Made by a program: the position numbers and the translations under genes. DNA of 64,000 nt from UBA5070 sp035913415 (lineage in GTDB: Bacteria > Fibrobacterota > Fibrobacteria > UBA5070), in the NCBI GenBank assembly GCA_035913415.1, contig JAMIIV010000025.1, positions 16,306 to 80,305 of the forward strand, read 5' to 3'. Below, piece after piece: positions 8,501 through 15,528 of this stretch. Each line of letters starts with the position of its first letter. Position 1 is the first letter of the stretch. The notes beneath the pieces were generated by a model that saw only the letters and a list, made by a program, of their open reading frames with translations, did not search any database and had not been told where the DNA came from.

Positions 8501-8826
8501 CCGTCTTCGAAGATCACGTACACCAGGGACTGCCCGAAGAAGGAATAGCCGCGGACGGCGCGGGCGCCAGGAGTCGACACCAATCGGCGCGACAGGGGCT
8601 GGGTGAGCTGGTCTTCCACCACCTGCGGCGAGGCGCCCTCCCAGTCGGTCTGCACGATCACCTGGGGGTCGGAAAGATCGGGAATGGCATCGAGGGGGAT
8701 GGTGCGCAGGGCCCACACCCCTCCCATGACCAGGGCGAAGGTGCACAGAAGCACCAGCGCGCGGTTGCGCGCCGACCACGCAATGACGCCGCCCAGGAAG
8801 GACGATTCGTGTCCGGACTCGTTCAC
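5581..8826 (-). CDS. cusA: CusA/CzcA-family heavy-metal RND efflux pump
   Basis: A 1081-residue inner-membrane proton-driven pump of normal RND length. The N-terminus shows the first membrane helix followed by the family pattern IPLDAIPDLSDPQVIVQT. Near residue 430 the motif GAMVDASIILVENAHKH is the conserved fourth-helix region with the proton-relay Asp. Two blocks of membrane helices flank two large periplasmic porter loops. GTG start overlapping the adaptor stop (GTGA), so it is tightly coupled to CusB. With CusB and the TolC-type channel it should form a tripartite exporter of Cu(I)/Ag(I). The CzcA branch (Co/Zn/Cd) cannot be fully excluded by eye; Met-rich partners favour copper. Confidence 0.93.
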   Translation of the reverse strand: MNESGHESSFLGGVIAWSARNRALVLLCTFALVMGGVWALRTIPLDAIPDLSDPQVIVQTDWEGASPQVVEDQLTQPLSRRLVSTPGARAVRGYSFFGQSLVYVIFEDGTDLYWARSRVQEMLASSQGELPDAARPRLGPDASGVGWIYEYALVSDSVDNRQLRRVQDWVVKPQLQTVPGVAEVASVGGQVRQFQVVLDPVRMQALELDASMVAAALSRAGVDAGGESIELAETEWMVRGRGQVRTLQDLRDLPVVLAGGESRAEPGMAGMASSSSVPVAPGRTVRLEEIAHLSEGPAMRRGLTDLDGQGDVVAGVVVMRYGENALATIDAVRSKLSELAPSLPPGTRVVPLYDRSELIERAVSNLGWKLLEEMLAIALVCALFLFHVRSALVAVFTLPVALLAAFLAMRLQGIGADIMSLGGLAIAIGAMVDASIILVENAHKHLEHEQNLPAPQRRDRWTVVVASSREVGPSLFWSLLLITVSFLPVFALQAQEGRLFHPLAWTKTWAMAAAAALSVTLVPVLAGLFLGGRIPSEDRNPVNRWLVRLYHPVVGAVLRHPRTTLAIAALALASALWPMKRLGSEFMPPLFEGDLLYMPTVLPGISVTKAGELLQQTDRMILAVPEVEQVFGKAGRAETATDPAGLDMFETVIRLKPPHQWREGMTVERIVQQLDHAVHVPGLTNAWTLPIKSRIDMLSTGIRTPIGIKISGADPDTLQALAARVEGFLKSAPDVASAFAERAAGGWYLDVRLDRAQAALRGVSAEDVNDLLRMGLSGMPVARAFDGLERVAITVRLARESRQGKEDLEDLRVRGAQGPVRLGDIATVEWTTGPMVVRSEAGRPDVYVFLDTRRGDLGGLVRDLAPKLAVSVPMPAGYALSWSGQWEGIERVRERMLAVVPFTLLLIVAILFLNTRSLVRTAIVLLAVPFSLVGAFWFLDLAGYQMSVAVWVGLIALAGLDAETGVVMLMYLDQAWEKRKAAGQRTLQGLFSAIDEGAVRRVRPKAMTAAVILAGLLPILWSDGTGSDVMKRIAAPMVGGILTSVAMELLVYPVLFLLWQGRELRKLPAPGANVARVSDDP

Positions 8827-10052
8827 TTGGAAACCCCGTGGCCCGCATGGGCACCTGCGGCGTCGGCACCGGCCTGGAACTGGTCGAGCGCCGCCTGGAG
8901 GCGGCTCTCCGAGTCCAGCAGGAACTGGGCCGACACCACGACCTCGTCACCGGCCTCCAAGCCTTCCAGCACCAGGGTTTTTCCGTCGGCCGTGGGTCCG
9001 GTCCGCACCTGCGCGGGGCGGAACCTGCCACCTCCCAGGTCGAGGAACACGAAGTCGCGGGCTCCCCCGTGCAGCACGGCTCCCTCCGGGACCACGATGC
9101 CGATCCGGCCCGGGGGCCGGAAGGTGGCCGAACGCACCTCGCCTTCGCGCAGGGCGAGTCCGCCTTCCGGCCGCAGACGCGCCAGCGCGGTGCGGGTGGA
9201 GGCGTCGGCGGTGGGCAGGATCCCCGCGACCACCGCGGTCCCCCCGGCGCCGCCGTCGAAGGTTCCGATGTCCACCTTCGCCCCCGGCTGGGGCTCGAAC
9301 CCCGAGGGCAGCCGCGCTTCCAGCAGAAGCCCGGCGCCCTCGACCAGCCGGAACAATTCCTGTCCGGCCATCACCGCCTGTCCGTCGGTGGCCCCGCGCG
9401 TGCGGATCCAGCCGTCCACGTTCGAAACCAGCGGGAGGATCCGCCGGACCTCGCCCTGGCGCGCGATCTCGTCCAGGGTGGCATCCCCCACCCCCAGCGC
9501 CCGCAACCGATCCCGAGCCGCGCTCGCCGCGACGCTGTCTCCCGCGCGCCTGGAGGCCAGCCAATCGCCCTGGGCGGCCACCAGATCGGGAGCGAACCAT
9601 GTCGCCAGATTCTGCCCCCGGCGCACCCGGTCGCCCGGTCGCAACGGCGCCACCTTCTCGAGATAGCCCATCGCGCGCACCGTCACCGAACGCTCCGCGG
9701 CCGGGTCGAGCACCACGCGGGCCTCCACCTTCACCGGGCGGCCCAGCACCCCCGCATCGACCATCTCGCTACGCACCCCGATCTTGCGTACGATGTGGGG
9801 ATCGACCACGACATCCCCCGCCGCGGCCGAATCCGGCGCCGCGGAAGCGACCAGGGGGACCAGATCCATGCCGCACAGGGGGCACGACCCCGGTTGGTCC
9901 TGCACGATCTGCGGGTGCATCGGACAATGCCACGCCTTCCCCGCCTGGGCAGTACCGGCATGATCGTGGTCATCCCCCTTCCCCTCGCGCGAACAGCCGG
10001 GAAGCACCAGCAACACCAACGCGATCATCAGCCACGCCCGTTTGCGGATCAT
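8823..10052 (-). CDS. cusB: RND efflux periplasmic adaptor with metal-binding N-terminus
   Basis: A 409-residue lipoprotein adaptor. The lipobox LVLPGC puts Cys20 at the mature N-terminus. Residues 42-67 form a heavy-metal-binding domain (HCPMHPQ, then CPLCGMDLVPL), typical of CusB-like adaptors. The remainder is the usual membrane-fusion body: lipoyl/hairpin region near 115-190, beta-barrel domain and a C-terminal proximal domain ending in a Gly/His tail (AHAGHGV). ATG at 10052 overlaps the stop of the TolC gene (ATGA), and its own stop overlaps cusA. It links pump and channel and probably passes metal to CusA. Confidence 0.92.
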   Translation of the reverse strand: MIRKRAWLMIALVLLVLPGCSREGKGDDHDHAGTAQAGKAWHCPMHPQIVQDQPGSCPLCGMDLVPLVASAAPDSAAAGDVVVDPHIVRKIGVRSEMVDAGVLGRPVKVEARVVLDPAAERSVTVRAMGYLEKVAPLRPGDRVRRGQNLATWFAPDLVAAQGDWLASRRAGDSVAASAARDRLRALGVGDATLDEIARQGEVRRILPLVSNVDGWIRTRGATDGQAVMAGQELFRLVEGAGLLLEARLPSGFEPQPGAKVDIGTFDGGAGGTAVVAGILPTADASTRTALARLRPEGGLALREGEVRSATFRPPGRIGIVVPEGAVLHGGARDFVFLDLGGGRFRPAQVRTGPTADGKTLVLEGLEAGDEVVVSAQFLLDSESRLQAALDQFQAGADAAGAHAGHGVSK

Positions 10053-11254
10053 TTCACCACCTCCGTTTCCCACACCCGACCCGCCGCCGCCAAGGCACGG
10101 GCCCGTTCCAGTTCGTACGTCTCCCGCTGCGCGATCCGCTCCATCGCGGCCATGCCGACCATCTCGTCCATCGCCACCACCATCGAGGTCATTTCCCGTC
10201 CCTGCTTCCAGCGCTCCTGCGCGTCGGCCCGCGCTCGCGCCTGCCCCGGGACCACCGCGCTGTCGAGCAGACGCAGGGCCTGCCAGGCGGCACGGGCCCG
10301 CGCGCGATGCCCTGCCGTCTCGGCACGGACCATCCTGGACATTCCTTCCAGTCGCGCCTGGTCCACCCGGGCCTTCGAGCGCGCCGCGGCCGCTTCGGCG
10401 CGGGCCATCCCCGAAGCCCAGGGCAGAAACGGCATCGTGATTCCCACCATCGCCCCCCATCCCGGCATTCCGTCACCCATGCGCATCGCCATGCCTCCCA
10501 CCATCAGGTCGGGAAGCAGTGCGGCTTCGGCGGCCTCGGCCATCGCCTGGCCCATGGCGACCTCGGTGCGCATCGACTCCAGGTCGGGACGGCTCGTCGC
10601 GACCGAATCCAGCGAGGGGTCGTCGAGCCAGATCGCCCACCGCGCAGGCCCCAGCTCGGGCAGCTCACCGGCACCGGTCCAGGCTTCACGCATGGCCCGC
10701 GCCACCTGGAGATCCTGGACCATCTGATCCCGACGGATGCGGGCCTGGGTGCGGCGCGCATCACCAAGCCAGACATCCGAGGCCGTCGCCATGCCGACCC
10801 CCAGATTGCGCCGGGTGATTTCCGCCAGGTTCTCGGCCCGCAGGACTTGGGAATCGAGCACCCTCAACATTTCCTGGGCCATCCATTCCATCCACACCGC
10901 CTCGCGGACGGCACGGGCCAGGTCGACCATCGCGCCCAGGGAATCGGAGCGGACCATCGCCAGACGGCGCATTTCGACAGTTTCCATCCGCGCCCGTCTG
11001 CCCGGCCAAGGAATCCCCTGCTCGAGGGCCAAGGCCAGTTCGCCGTCGGAGCGACCGGAGACCTGGAGGGACGGGGCCATCCAGGCCCGGGTGCCCTCCA
11101 GGCGCGCCTGCTGGGCACGCGGACTCCAGCGCACTTCCTCGGCACGCGGATGACGGGTCAGGACTTCCCGAACCAGGGAATCGAGCGCGGGCGAGGTCGC
11201 CAAAGCACAGCCCGCGACCAGCGCCACGCTGGACAAAATTCGTTCCGTGAACAT
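10049..11254 (-). CDS. Met-rich TolC-family outer-membrane channel
   Basis: A 401-residue outer-membrane efflux protein with a signal peptide (SSVALVAGCALATS) and two long helical repeats typical of TolC/CusC. It is unusually methionine-rich: 31 Met by my count, clustered near residues 246-270 (MVGGMAMRMGDGMP) and 353-372 (MTSMVVAMDEMVGMAAM). Ordinary TolC proteins carry far fewer. Methionine clusters bind Cu(I)/Ag(I), which supports copper or silver as substrate. It is the outer part of the CusA-CusB exporter and is coupled to the adaptor by an ATGA overlap. Its Shine-Dalgarno is inside a small hairpin at 11255-11270. Confidence 0.85.
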   Translation of the reverse strand: MFTERILSSVALVAGCALATSPALDSLVREVLTRHPRAEEVRWSPRAQQARLEGTRAWMAPSLQVSGRSDGELALALEQGIPWPGRRARMETVEMRRLAMVRSDSLGAMVDLARAVREAVWMEWMAQEMLRVLDSQVLRAENLAEITRRNLGVGMATASDVWLGDARRTQARIRRDQMVQDLQVARAMREAWTGAGELPELGPARWAIWLDDPSLDSVATSRPDLESMRTEVAMGQAMAEAAEAALLPDLMVGGMAMRMGDGMPGWGAMVGITMPFLPWASGMARAEAAAARSKARVDQARLEGMSRMVRAETAGHRARARAAWQALRLLDSAVVPGQARARADAQERWKQGREMTSMVVAMDEMVGMAAMERIAQRETYELERARALAAAGRVWETEVVK

Positions 11255-11270
11255 GGAGCCGATGCTCCTT
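11255..11270 (-). promoter_or_regulatory. hairpin containing the ribosome binding site of the TolC gene
   Basis: Directly before the ATG the - strand reads AAGGAGCATCGGCTCC. GGAGC and GCTCC can pair around an ATCG loop. The AAGGAG Shine-Dalgarno lies in the stem, so folding would hide it. The stem is only five pairs; a role in translation control is inference. Confidence 0.4.
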
Positions 11271-11414
11271 CCAAGACACGATGGGAACAGGATCCCGGAT
11301 GACGGCCTCGTTGTCCGCCTGGAGCACTCCCCTTCGCGAGGGGACGTGGGCGCAAAGGCGGTGGAACGAAGTCACACTCCGGGGGTGGACCGAATCAGCG
11401 CAGGAAGGTGAGGC

Positions 11415-11834
11415 TCAACAGCGAAGGGACTGGTGCAGCACCCAAAGGGGAGGACCGGAAGTTCGCGAGGCGACATGGACACGTGGAAGGAGCGTGTCGG
11501 ATCGGGGAGATCGGAGCGTTGGCGGCGATCGCAAGAACGCAAGGGGGAAGAGTTGGACGGAATCCGAACGCAGATCGCGCGCGGCGTCTGCGGGCAGGGC
11601 CTCCCAGTTCAGTTGGGGGCAATCGCAACCGACATCGAACCAGGGGGCCGAGGACGTGGATGGAGCGGGCAGGTGACCCGTCGGAGCGCAGCAACCAACC
11701 TCGGCGGAAGGTTCGGAACGGGCCATCGGGCACTCGTACGCGCTGCCCCAAACCGGCGCCAGAGCCGCAAACCAGGCCAGGAGCATGAATGTCCATGCCC
11801 TTGCCCTGCCCGAAGTGGTGCGACGCTTTGCCAT
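11415..11834 (-). CDS. small secreted Cys-containing protein, first gene of the metal operon
   Basis: I do not recognise a family. The 139-residue protein has a basic N-terminus (AKRRTTSGRAR), a hydrophobic signal segment (WTFMLLAWFAALAPVWGSA) and Cys-containing motifs after it (YECP, GCCAP, VGCDCP). Position 160 bases upstream of the TolC gene on the same strand makes it the likely first gene of the efflux operon, a place often held by small secreted metal-responsive proteins. The start at 11834 is chosen because TAGGTT lies 7 bases before it, fitting the leaderless pattern seen elsewhere here, and because it opens the signal peptide. Role in metal binding is inference. Confidence 0.6.
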   Translation of the reverse strand: MAKRRTTSGRARAWTFMLLAWFAALAPVWGSAYECPMARSEPSAEVGCCAPTGHLPAPSTSSAPWFDVGCDCPQLNWEALPADAARDLRSDSVQLFPLAFLRSPPTLRSPRSDTLLPRVHVASRTSGPPLWVLHQSLRC

Positions 11835-12037
11835 ATCATGGAACCTACTCGCCAAGCGCTGCGGAAACAAGCACCCCGTTTGGATGTAACGTGCAGGCAT
11901 CGTGGACCGTCCTTGGTGGTTCGCCTCGATCGAGACGACGGAGCCCACCCCGGCCGCGATCCGCGACAGGAATTGTTACATCCCTGTCACAGAGGCCCCG
12001 TCCCCCTTAAGACCCTACACAAGCAATGGAGCCATCC

Positions 12038-13294
12038 ATGAAGCGTTTCTCCCTGACCCTGGCGACCTTCGCCAGCGCCGCATTGGCCGCCCCGGCCACC
12101 ACCCCCGTCGCTCCAGCGGCCGTGCCCGCCCCTGTGGCGGCCGCCGAACCGGCCTACACCACCGCTGCTGCGACCGCCGTCGCGGCACCGACCAGCGCCT
12201 CGACCGCCCCGGTCACCCCGGCCTCCAACACGATGATCCAGAGCAACATCGCTCTGCCGGGCGGCATCAACGCGCTGTCGTACGTGCCCCACCGCTACGC
12301 GGGCAAGCAGTTCGCCGTGTTCCAGTGGGCACAGGCGGACGGAACCGAGGCGTGGGCTGCCTTCGACACCTGGGCCACCAACTTCCACCTCAACAACGGT
12401 CAAGGCGACCTCGCCGGCTACTGGATGACCCCCGACATGGGTGTTGGTGCGGTCGTCAACTTCCACCGCGCCGGCGAGTGGGTCTACTTCGAAGACGAAT
12501 TCACCGCCGGAACGAACAAGATCAAGACCACCTACGAGTCCAACTCCGACACCGCCCTGGTGCTCGACGGTCTCGAACTGGTCTACTCGCAGCCCTACGG
12601 CGACCTGGGTGTCTACGCCAACGCCCACTTCCGCTCCTGGGGCAAGACCTTCACCGCCGACTCCTCCCTCAAGATCTCCGGCGGCGGCGCCGGCATCGAC
12701 ACCAGCATCTCCGACGAGTGGTCGGGTGTGCAGCGCCGCGGCGGCCTGACCTTGGGTGCCCGCAGCTTCGCCGGAGCCAACGGCAGCGCCTGGCAGGCCC
12801 AGCTCACCTGGGACGTGCTCTACACACGCGCCCAGCCTGGCGCTGACGAGGTCTTCACCCACTACGTGCGCCTGTACGGCCGCTGGGGACAGCGTCGCGA
12901 CGTCGAGAACGGTCTGATCATCGGGTACGGCATCAACCCCGAATTCCTGATGGTCGACGCCGAGGAAAATCCCGACGTCCGTGCCGGGCTGCTGCTGCCT
13001 CCCAACCTGGCCCTCGAACTGCCCCTGTTCCAGTACTGGACCCTCAAGGGCGGCGCCACCTTGCCGGTGCGTTTTGTCTACAACGACAGCGAAGTGGGCG
13101 ACAACGAGAACGTCACCTGGACCCTCACCTCCGAGGCCCCGGTCGGCAACCTCGGCCTTCGCTACGGTCGCGGCCGTTGGGCTGCCGAAGCCGGTGTGAC
13201 CAACGGCTTTTTGACCAACGGTCCGTACTTCCTGTCGGGCGTCCAAGACGCCGGAACGCTGGTCAACTTCGCTCTGAGCGTCGACCTCAAATAA
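12038..13294 (+). CDS. outer-membrane beta-barrel-like protein
   Basis: A 418-residue protein with a signal peptide (KRFSLTLATFASAALA) followed by an Ala/Pro/Thr-rich low-complexity stretch to about residue 60. The rest is made of alternating strands rich in Trp, Tyr and Gly, and ends VNFALSVDLK. This is the look of a porin-like barrel, perhaps of about 14-16 strands. ATG 12038 is chosen over 12026 because GGAG at 12028-12031 is correctly spaced from it. It is monocistronic, with a strong terminator after it. Family and substrate are not recognised. Its codon use looks highly biased to C-ending codons, which could mean high expression. Confidence 0.7.
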   Translation: MKRFSLTLATFASAALAAPATTPVAPAAVPAPVAAAEPAYTTAAATAVAAPTSASTAPVTPASNTMIQSNIALPGGINALSYVPHRYAGKQFAVFQWAQADGTEAWAAFDTWATNFHLNNGQGDLAGYWMTPDMGVGAVVNFHRAGEWVYFEDEFTAGTNKIKTTYESNSDTALVLDGLELVYSQPYGDLGVYANAHFRSWGKTFTADSSLKISGGGAGIDTSISDEWSGVQRRGGLTLGARSFAGANGSAWQAQLTWDVLYTRAQPGADEVFTHYVRLYGRWGQRRDVENGLIIGYGINPEFLMVDAEENPDVRAGLLLPPNLALELPLFQYWTLKGGATLPVRFVYNDSEVGDNENVTWTLTSEAPVGNLGLRYGRGRWAAEAGVTNGFLTNGPYFLSGVQDAGTLVNFALSVDLK

Positions 13295-13320
13295 ACAAAT
13301 CGCCGACCTCTGGCACCTTG

Positions 13321-13353
13321 GGCCCCGTTCCGATTCCCGGAGCGGGGCCTTTT
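13321..13353 (+). terminator. rho-independent terminator after the barrel gene
   Basis: GGCCCCG (13321-13327) pairs with CGGGGCC (13343-13349), with part of the loop also able to pair, followed by TTTT. It lies 26 bases after the stop codon. Confidence 0.85.
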
Positions 13354-13441
13354 CCATTCCCCCCACCCAGGGGACCCTGTTGAACAACCTGCAACAGAAT
13401 CTACCGCGGCTCAGGAAACCATCGAACCCCATGGGTGCGGG

Positions 13442-13458
13442 ACGGTACAATACCGTTG
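13442..13458 (+). promoter_or_regulatory. perfect palindrome and -10-like element abutting a GTG start
   Basis: ACGGTA-CAA-TACCGT (13442-13456) is a perfect inverted repeat. It contains TACAAT (13446-13451), a good -10 hexamer placed 6 bases before the GTG at 13458. Transcription would start at or next to the GTG, giving a leaderless mRNA. A dimeric regulator bound to the palindrome would block the -10, so autoregulation by the gene product is possible. No convincing -35 was found. Confidence 0.5.
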
Positions 13459-14279
13459 TGAGCGAGATCACCGACACCCTGGATTACCGCGACCTCCTCC
13501 AGGAGGCCTACGAGCAGCGCAAGGCGGACAATCCGCTGTACTCCTATCGCCTCATGGCCGGAAAGCTGGGTCTGAACGTCAGCCACCTCTACCGGATCCT
13601 GCGCAAGGACCTCCACCTGAGCCTGGACAAGGTGCCCTCGGTCTGCGACCTTCTGCGCCTGGGGGGCCGGGAGGCCGAGCACTTCGAGCTCCTGGTGCAG
13701 TACGGAAGAGCGCGGTCGGAGCGCACCCGAACCAGCCTGATGGAGCGGATCCTCGATCTGCGCGAACCCCACCGGCGCGCCGTCGCCCATGCCCAATTCA
13801 AGGCCCTCTCCCGCTGGCAAGCGCCGGTTGTGCGCGCCCTGGCCCTGGCGGGGGAATCGGATGCGGGCCGGATCGGCCGTCGGATCCGCCCCCCCCAGAA
13901 ACCCGAGGTGGTACGCCAGATCCTGGATGACCTCGAAGGGGCGGGCTTGTTGAAGGCCGAGGGCCAAGGACGCTGGAGTTCCGCCGACCTGCATCTGACC
14001 ACCGGCACGGCCTTCCGCTCCGAGGCCGTGCGCCACTACCAGCGCGAAGTCCTCGACATGGCCTCCGCGGCCATCCGCGACATCCCGCGAGCGGAGCGGG
14101 ACATCACGTCGCTGGTCGTCGAGGTCGACGAAGAGGCCCGCCAGGAGATCGTCGAGATGGTGCGGGAATGCCGGCGCCAGATCGTGCGGCGCATCGAGCG
14201 CTGCGTCCGTCCGGACCAGGTGCTGCAATTGGCCTTCGCGGCGTTTCCCGTGGCCTCGACCGCCGAGGGCAAACCGTGA
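13458..14279 (+). CDS. TIGR02147-family (Fibrobacter-type) putative regulator
   Basis: A 273-residue protein of the TIGR02147/DUF4423 type: an N-terminal segment DTLDYRDLLQEAYEQRK, then a helix-turn-helix-like part (MAGKLGLNVSHLYRIL, about residues 35-50), then a mostly helical C-terminal domain ending in an amphipathic region. The family is abundant in Fibrobacter and is thought to regulate genes, usually encoded next to secreted or lipoprotein genes, as here. GTG 13458 is chosen because it opens the conserved family N-terminus and follows the TACAAT element; a TTG at 13380 and ATG at 13431 are alternatives. It overlaps the lipoprotein gene by GTGA, so the two are co-translated. Confidence 0.8.
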   Translation: MSEITDTLDYRDLLQEAYEQRKADNPLYSYRLMAGKLGLNVSHLYRILRKDLHLSLDKVPSVCDLLRLGGREAEHFELLVQYGRARSERTRTSLMERILDLREPHRRAVAHAQFKALSRWQAPVVRALALAGESDAGRIGRRIRPPQKPEVVRQILDDLEGAGLLKAEGQGRWSSADLHLTTGTAFRSEAVRHYQREVLDMASAAIRDIPRAERDITSLVVEVDEEARQEIVEMVRECRRQIVRRIERCVRPDQVLQLAFAAFPVASTAEGKP

Positions 14280-15475
14280 GGGACACGAATCGCCCCATGC
14301 GTTTCGTCACGGCCCTGGCGGGGTGCGCGGCCCTGATCGGATGGGCAAGCCTGGTCGGGTGCGCCGATGCGGACCGCTCGGCGGGTGGCTCCAGCTACGA
14401 GACCGAAAACGCCCTGACGGCACGGATCATCGACGCCGACGGCATGCCGGCGTCGGGGGTGCGGGTGCGGGTGCGCCCTCTGGCATGGATCGCCGGTGAA
14501 CCTGTGGACTCCTCGTTGGACGTGCGGTCGGATGCCACAGGCCGCATTTCCCTCGAGCTGCCGGTGGGAGCCTGGCGACTGGAAGCCCGATCACCGGGCG
14601 TGGCGGCGCTGTTGGACGTGCCTGACGGCAAACGACCGACCGACATGGGCGTGGTGCGCCTGTCCCGTCCCGCCTCGATCACCGGGCGGACCACGCCGGG
14701 AGCCCGCGTCGGCGCCAGCGGCCTGGAGCACTCGGCGGTCGCCGACGCGGGTGGCGTGTTCCATCTGGACTCGTTGCCCGCCGGGGTGCACGTGTTGCGC
14801 CAAGTGGGCTCGGCGGCCCGTGCGTTCGTGCAGGCCGAGGCAGGCCAATCGCGAGATGCGGGGTTCCTGCGCGTCGATTCCGTCGGTCAGATCTACCTGG
14901 ACGACTTCGAGGACGGCGACACCCGACTGCTCCACGGCGCCTGGACCGGAGGCGGCTGGTGGTGGGTCAACGCCGATTCCGGAGTGAACCTCGCTCCGGA
15001 CAGCGTGAGTCGTCTCCCCGGGCGCGCCGTCTTCGCCGACGGTGGTGGTGGCAAGGTGTTCCATTTCTCGGCGGCGTTCCCCGCCGGCGCCAGCTCCACG
15101 TCCTGGGCCCAGTGCGGCCTCGATTTCGGCCCCCGTCCCCTCGATCTTTCCGGGCTCGTCTCCATCCGCTTCCGGGCACGCGGCATCGGAGTTGCGGCAA
15201 TCCTTGTCAACATCGACGGCGCCACACCCGCGCAGATTCCTCAAACCTCGGTGGTGCTCGATTCCGTCTGGACGGACTTCGAGGTTCCCGTCTCCGCGTT
15301 GCAACTTCCCTCGTGGTCGGGGGTAATTCTCGATTCCGCCTCGCGTGCCCAAAGACTGCGTCAAGCGGTGGGCCTGACCTGGTCGCTTTCGGCTTCGGGA
15401 GACCTCTGGCTGGACGACATCCGCTTGGTGGGTCCTTCGCCGGCCCTGCTCTGGGGCGCGACTCCCCCCCCCTGA
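14276..15475 (+). CDS. lipoprotein with Ig-like and galactose-binding-like domains
   Basis: GTG start overlapping the regulator stop; 399 residues (an ATG at 14297 is the alternative). A signal peptide with lipobox SLVGC places it on a membrane. Residues about 45-95 look like a carboxypeptidase-regulatory/Ig fold (ARIIDADGMPASGVRVRVRP). A second small beta repeat follows. The C-terminal 200 residues (from about IYLDDFEDGD) resemble a CBM11/CIA30-like jelly roll that ends DLWLDDIRLVG. Such domains bind carbohydrate in cellulases. With the TIGR02147 partner it forms a two-gene unit, 53 bases upstream of a xyloglucanase gene. A role in polysaccharide binding or sensing is inference. Confidence 0.65.
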   Translation: MRDTNRPMRFVTALAGCAALIGWASLVGCADADRSAGGSSYETENALTARIIDADGMPASGVRVRVRPLAWIAGEPVDSSLDVRSDATGRISLELPVGAWRLEARSPGVAALLDVPDGKRPTDMGVVRLSRPASITGRTTPGARVGASGLEHSAVADAGGVFHLDSLPAGVHVLRQVGSAARAFVQAEAGQSRDAGFLRVDSVGQIYLDDFEDGDTRLLHGAWTGGGWWWVNADSGVNLAPDSVSRLPGRAVFADGGGGKVFHFSAAFPAGASSTSWAQCGLDFGPRPLDLSGLVSIRFRARGIGVAAILVNIDGATPAQIPQTSVVLDSVWTDFEVPVSALQLPSWSGVILDSASRAQRLRQAVGLTWSLSASGDLWLDDIRLVGPSPALLWGATPPP

Positions 15476-15528
15476 TCGCCTCGACCCATCCCTCCAATCG
15501 CCACACCCACTCGGAAAGAAGGCATCCC

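Noticed and set aside
8603..11302. 899-codon open frame on + opposite cusB and the TolC gene
   Set aside because: Pro/Arg-rich translation with no domain; the - strand shows three coupled efflux genes with clear motifs.
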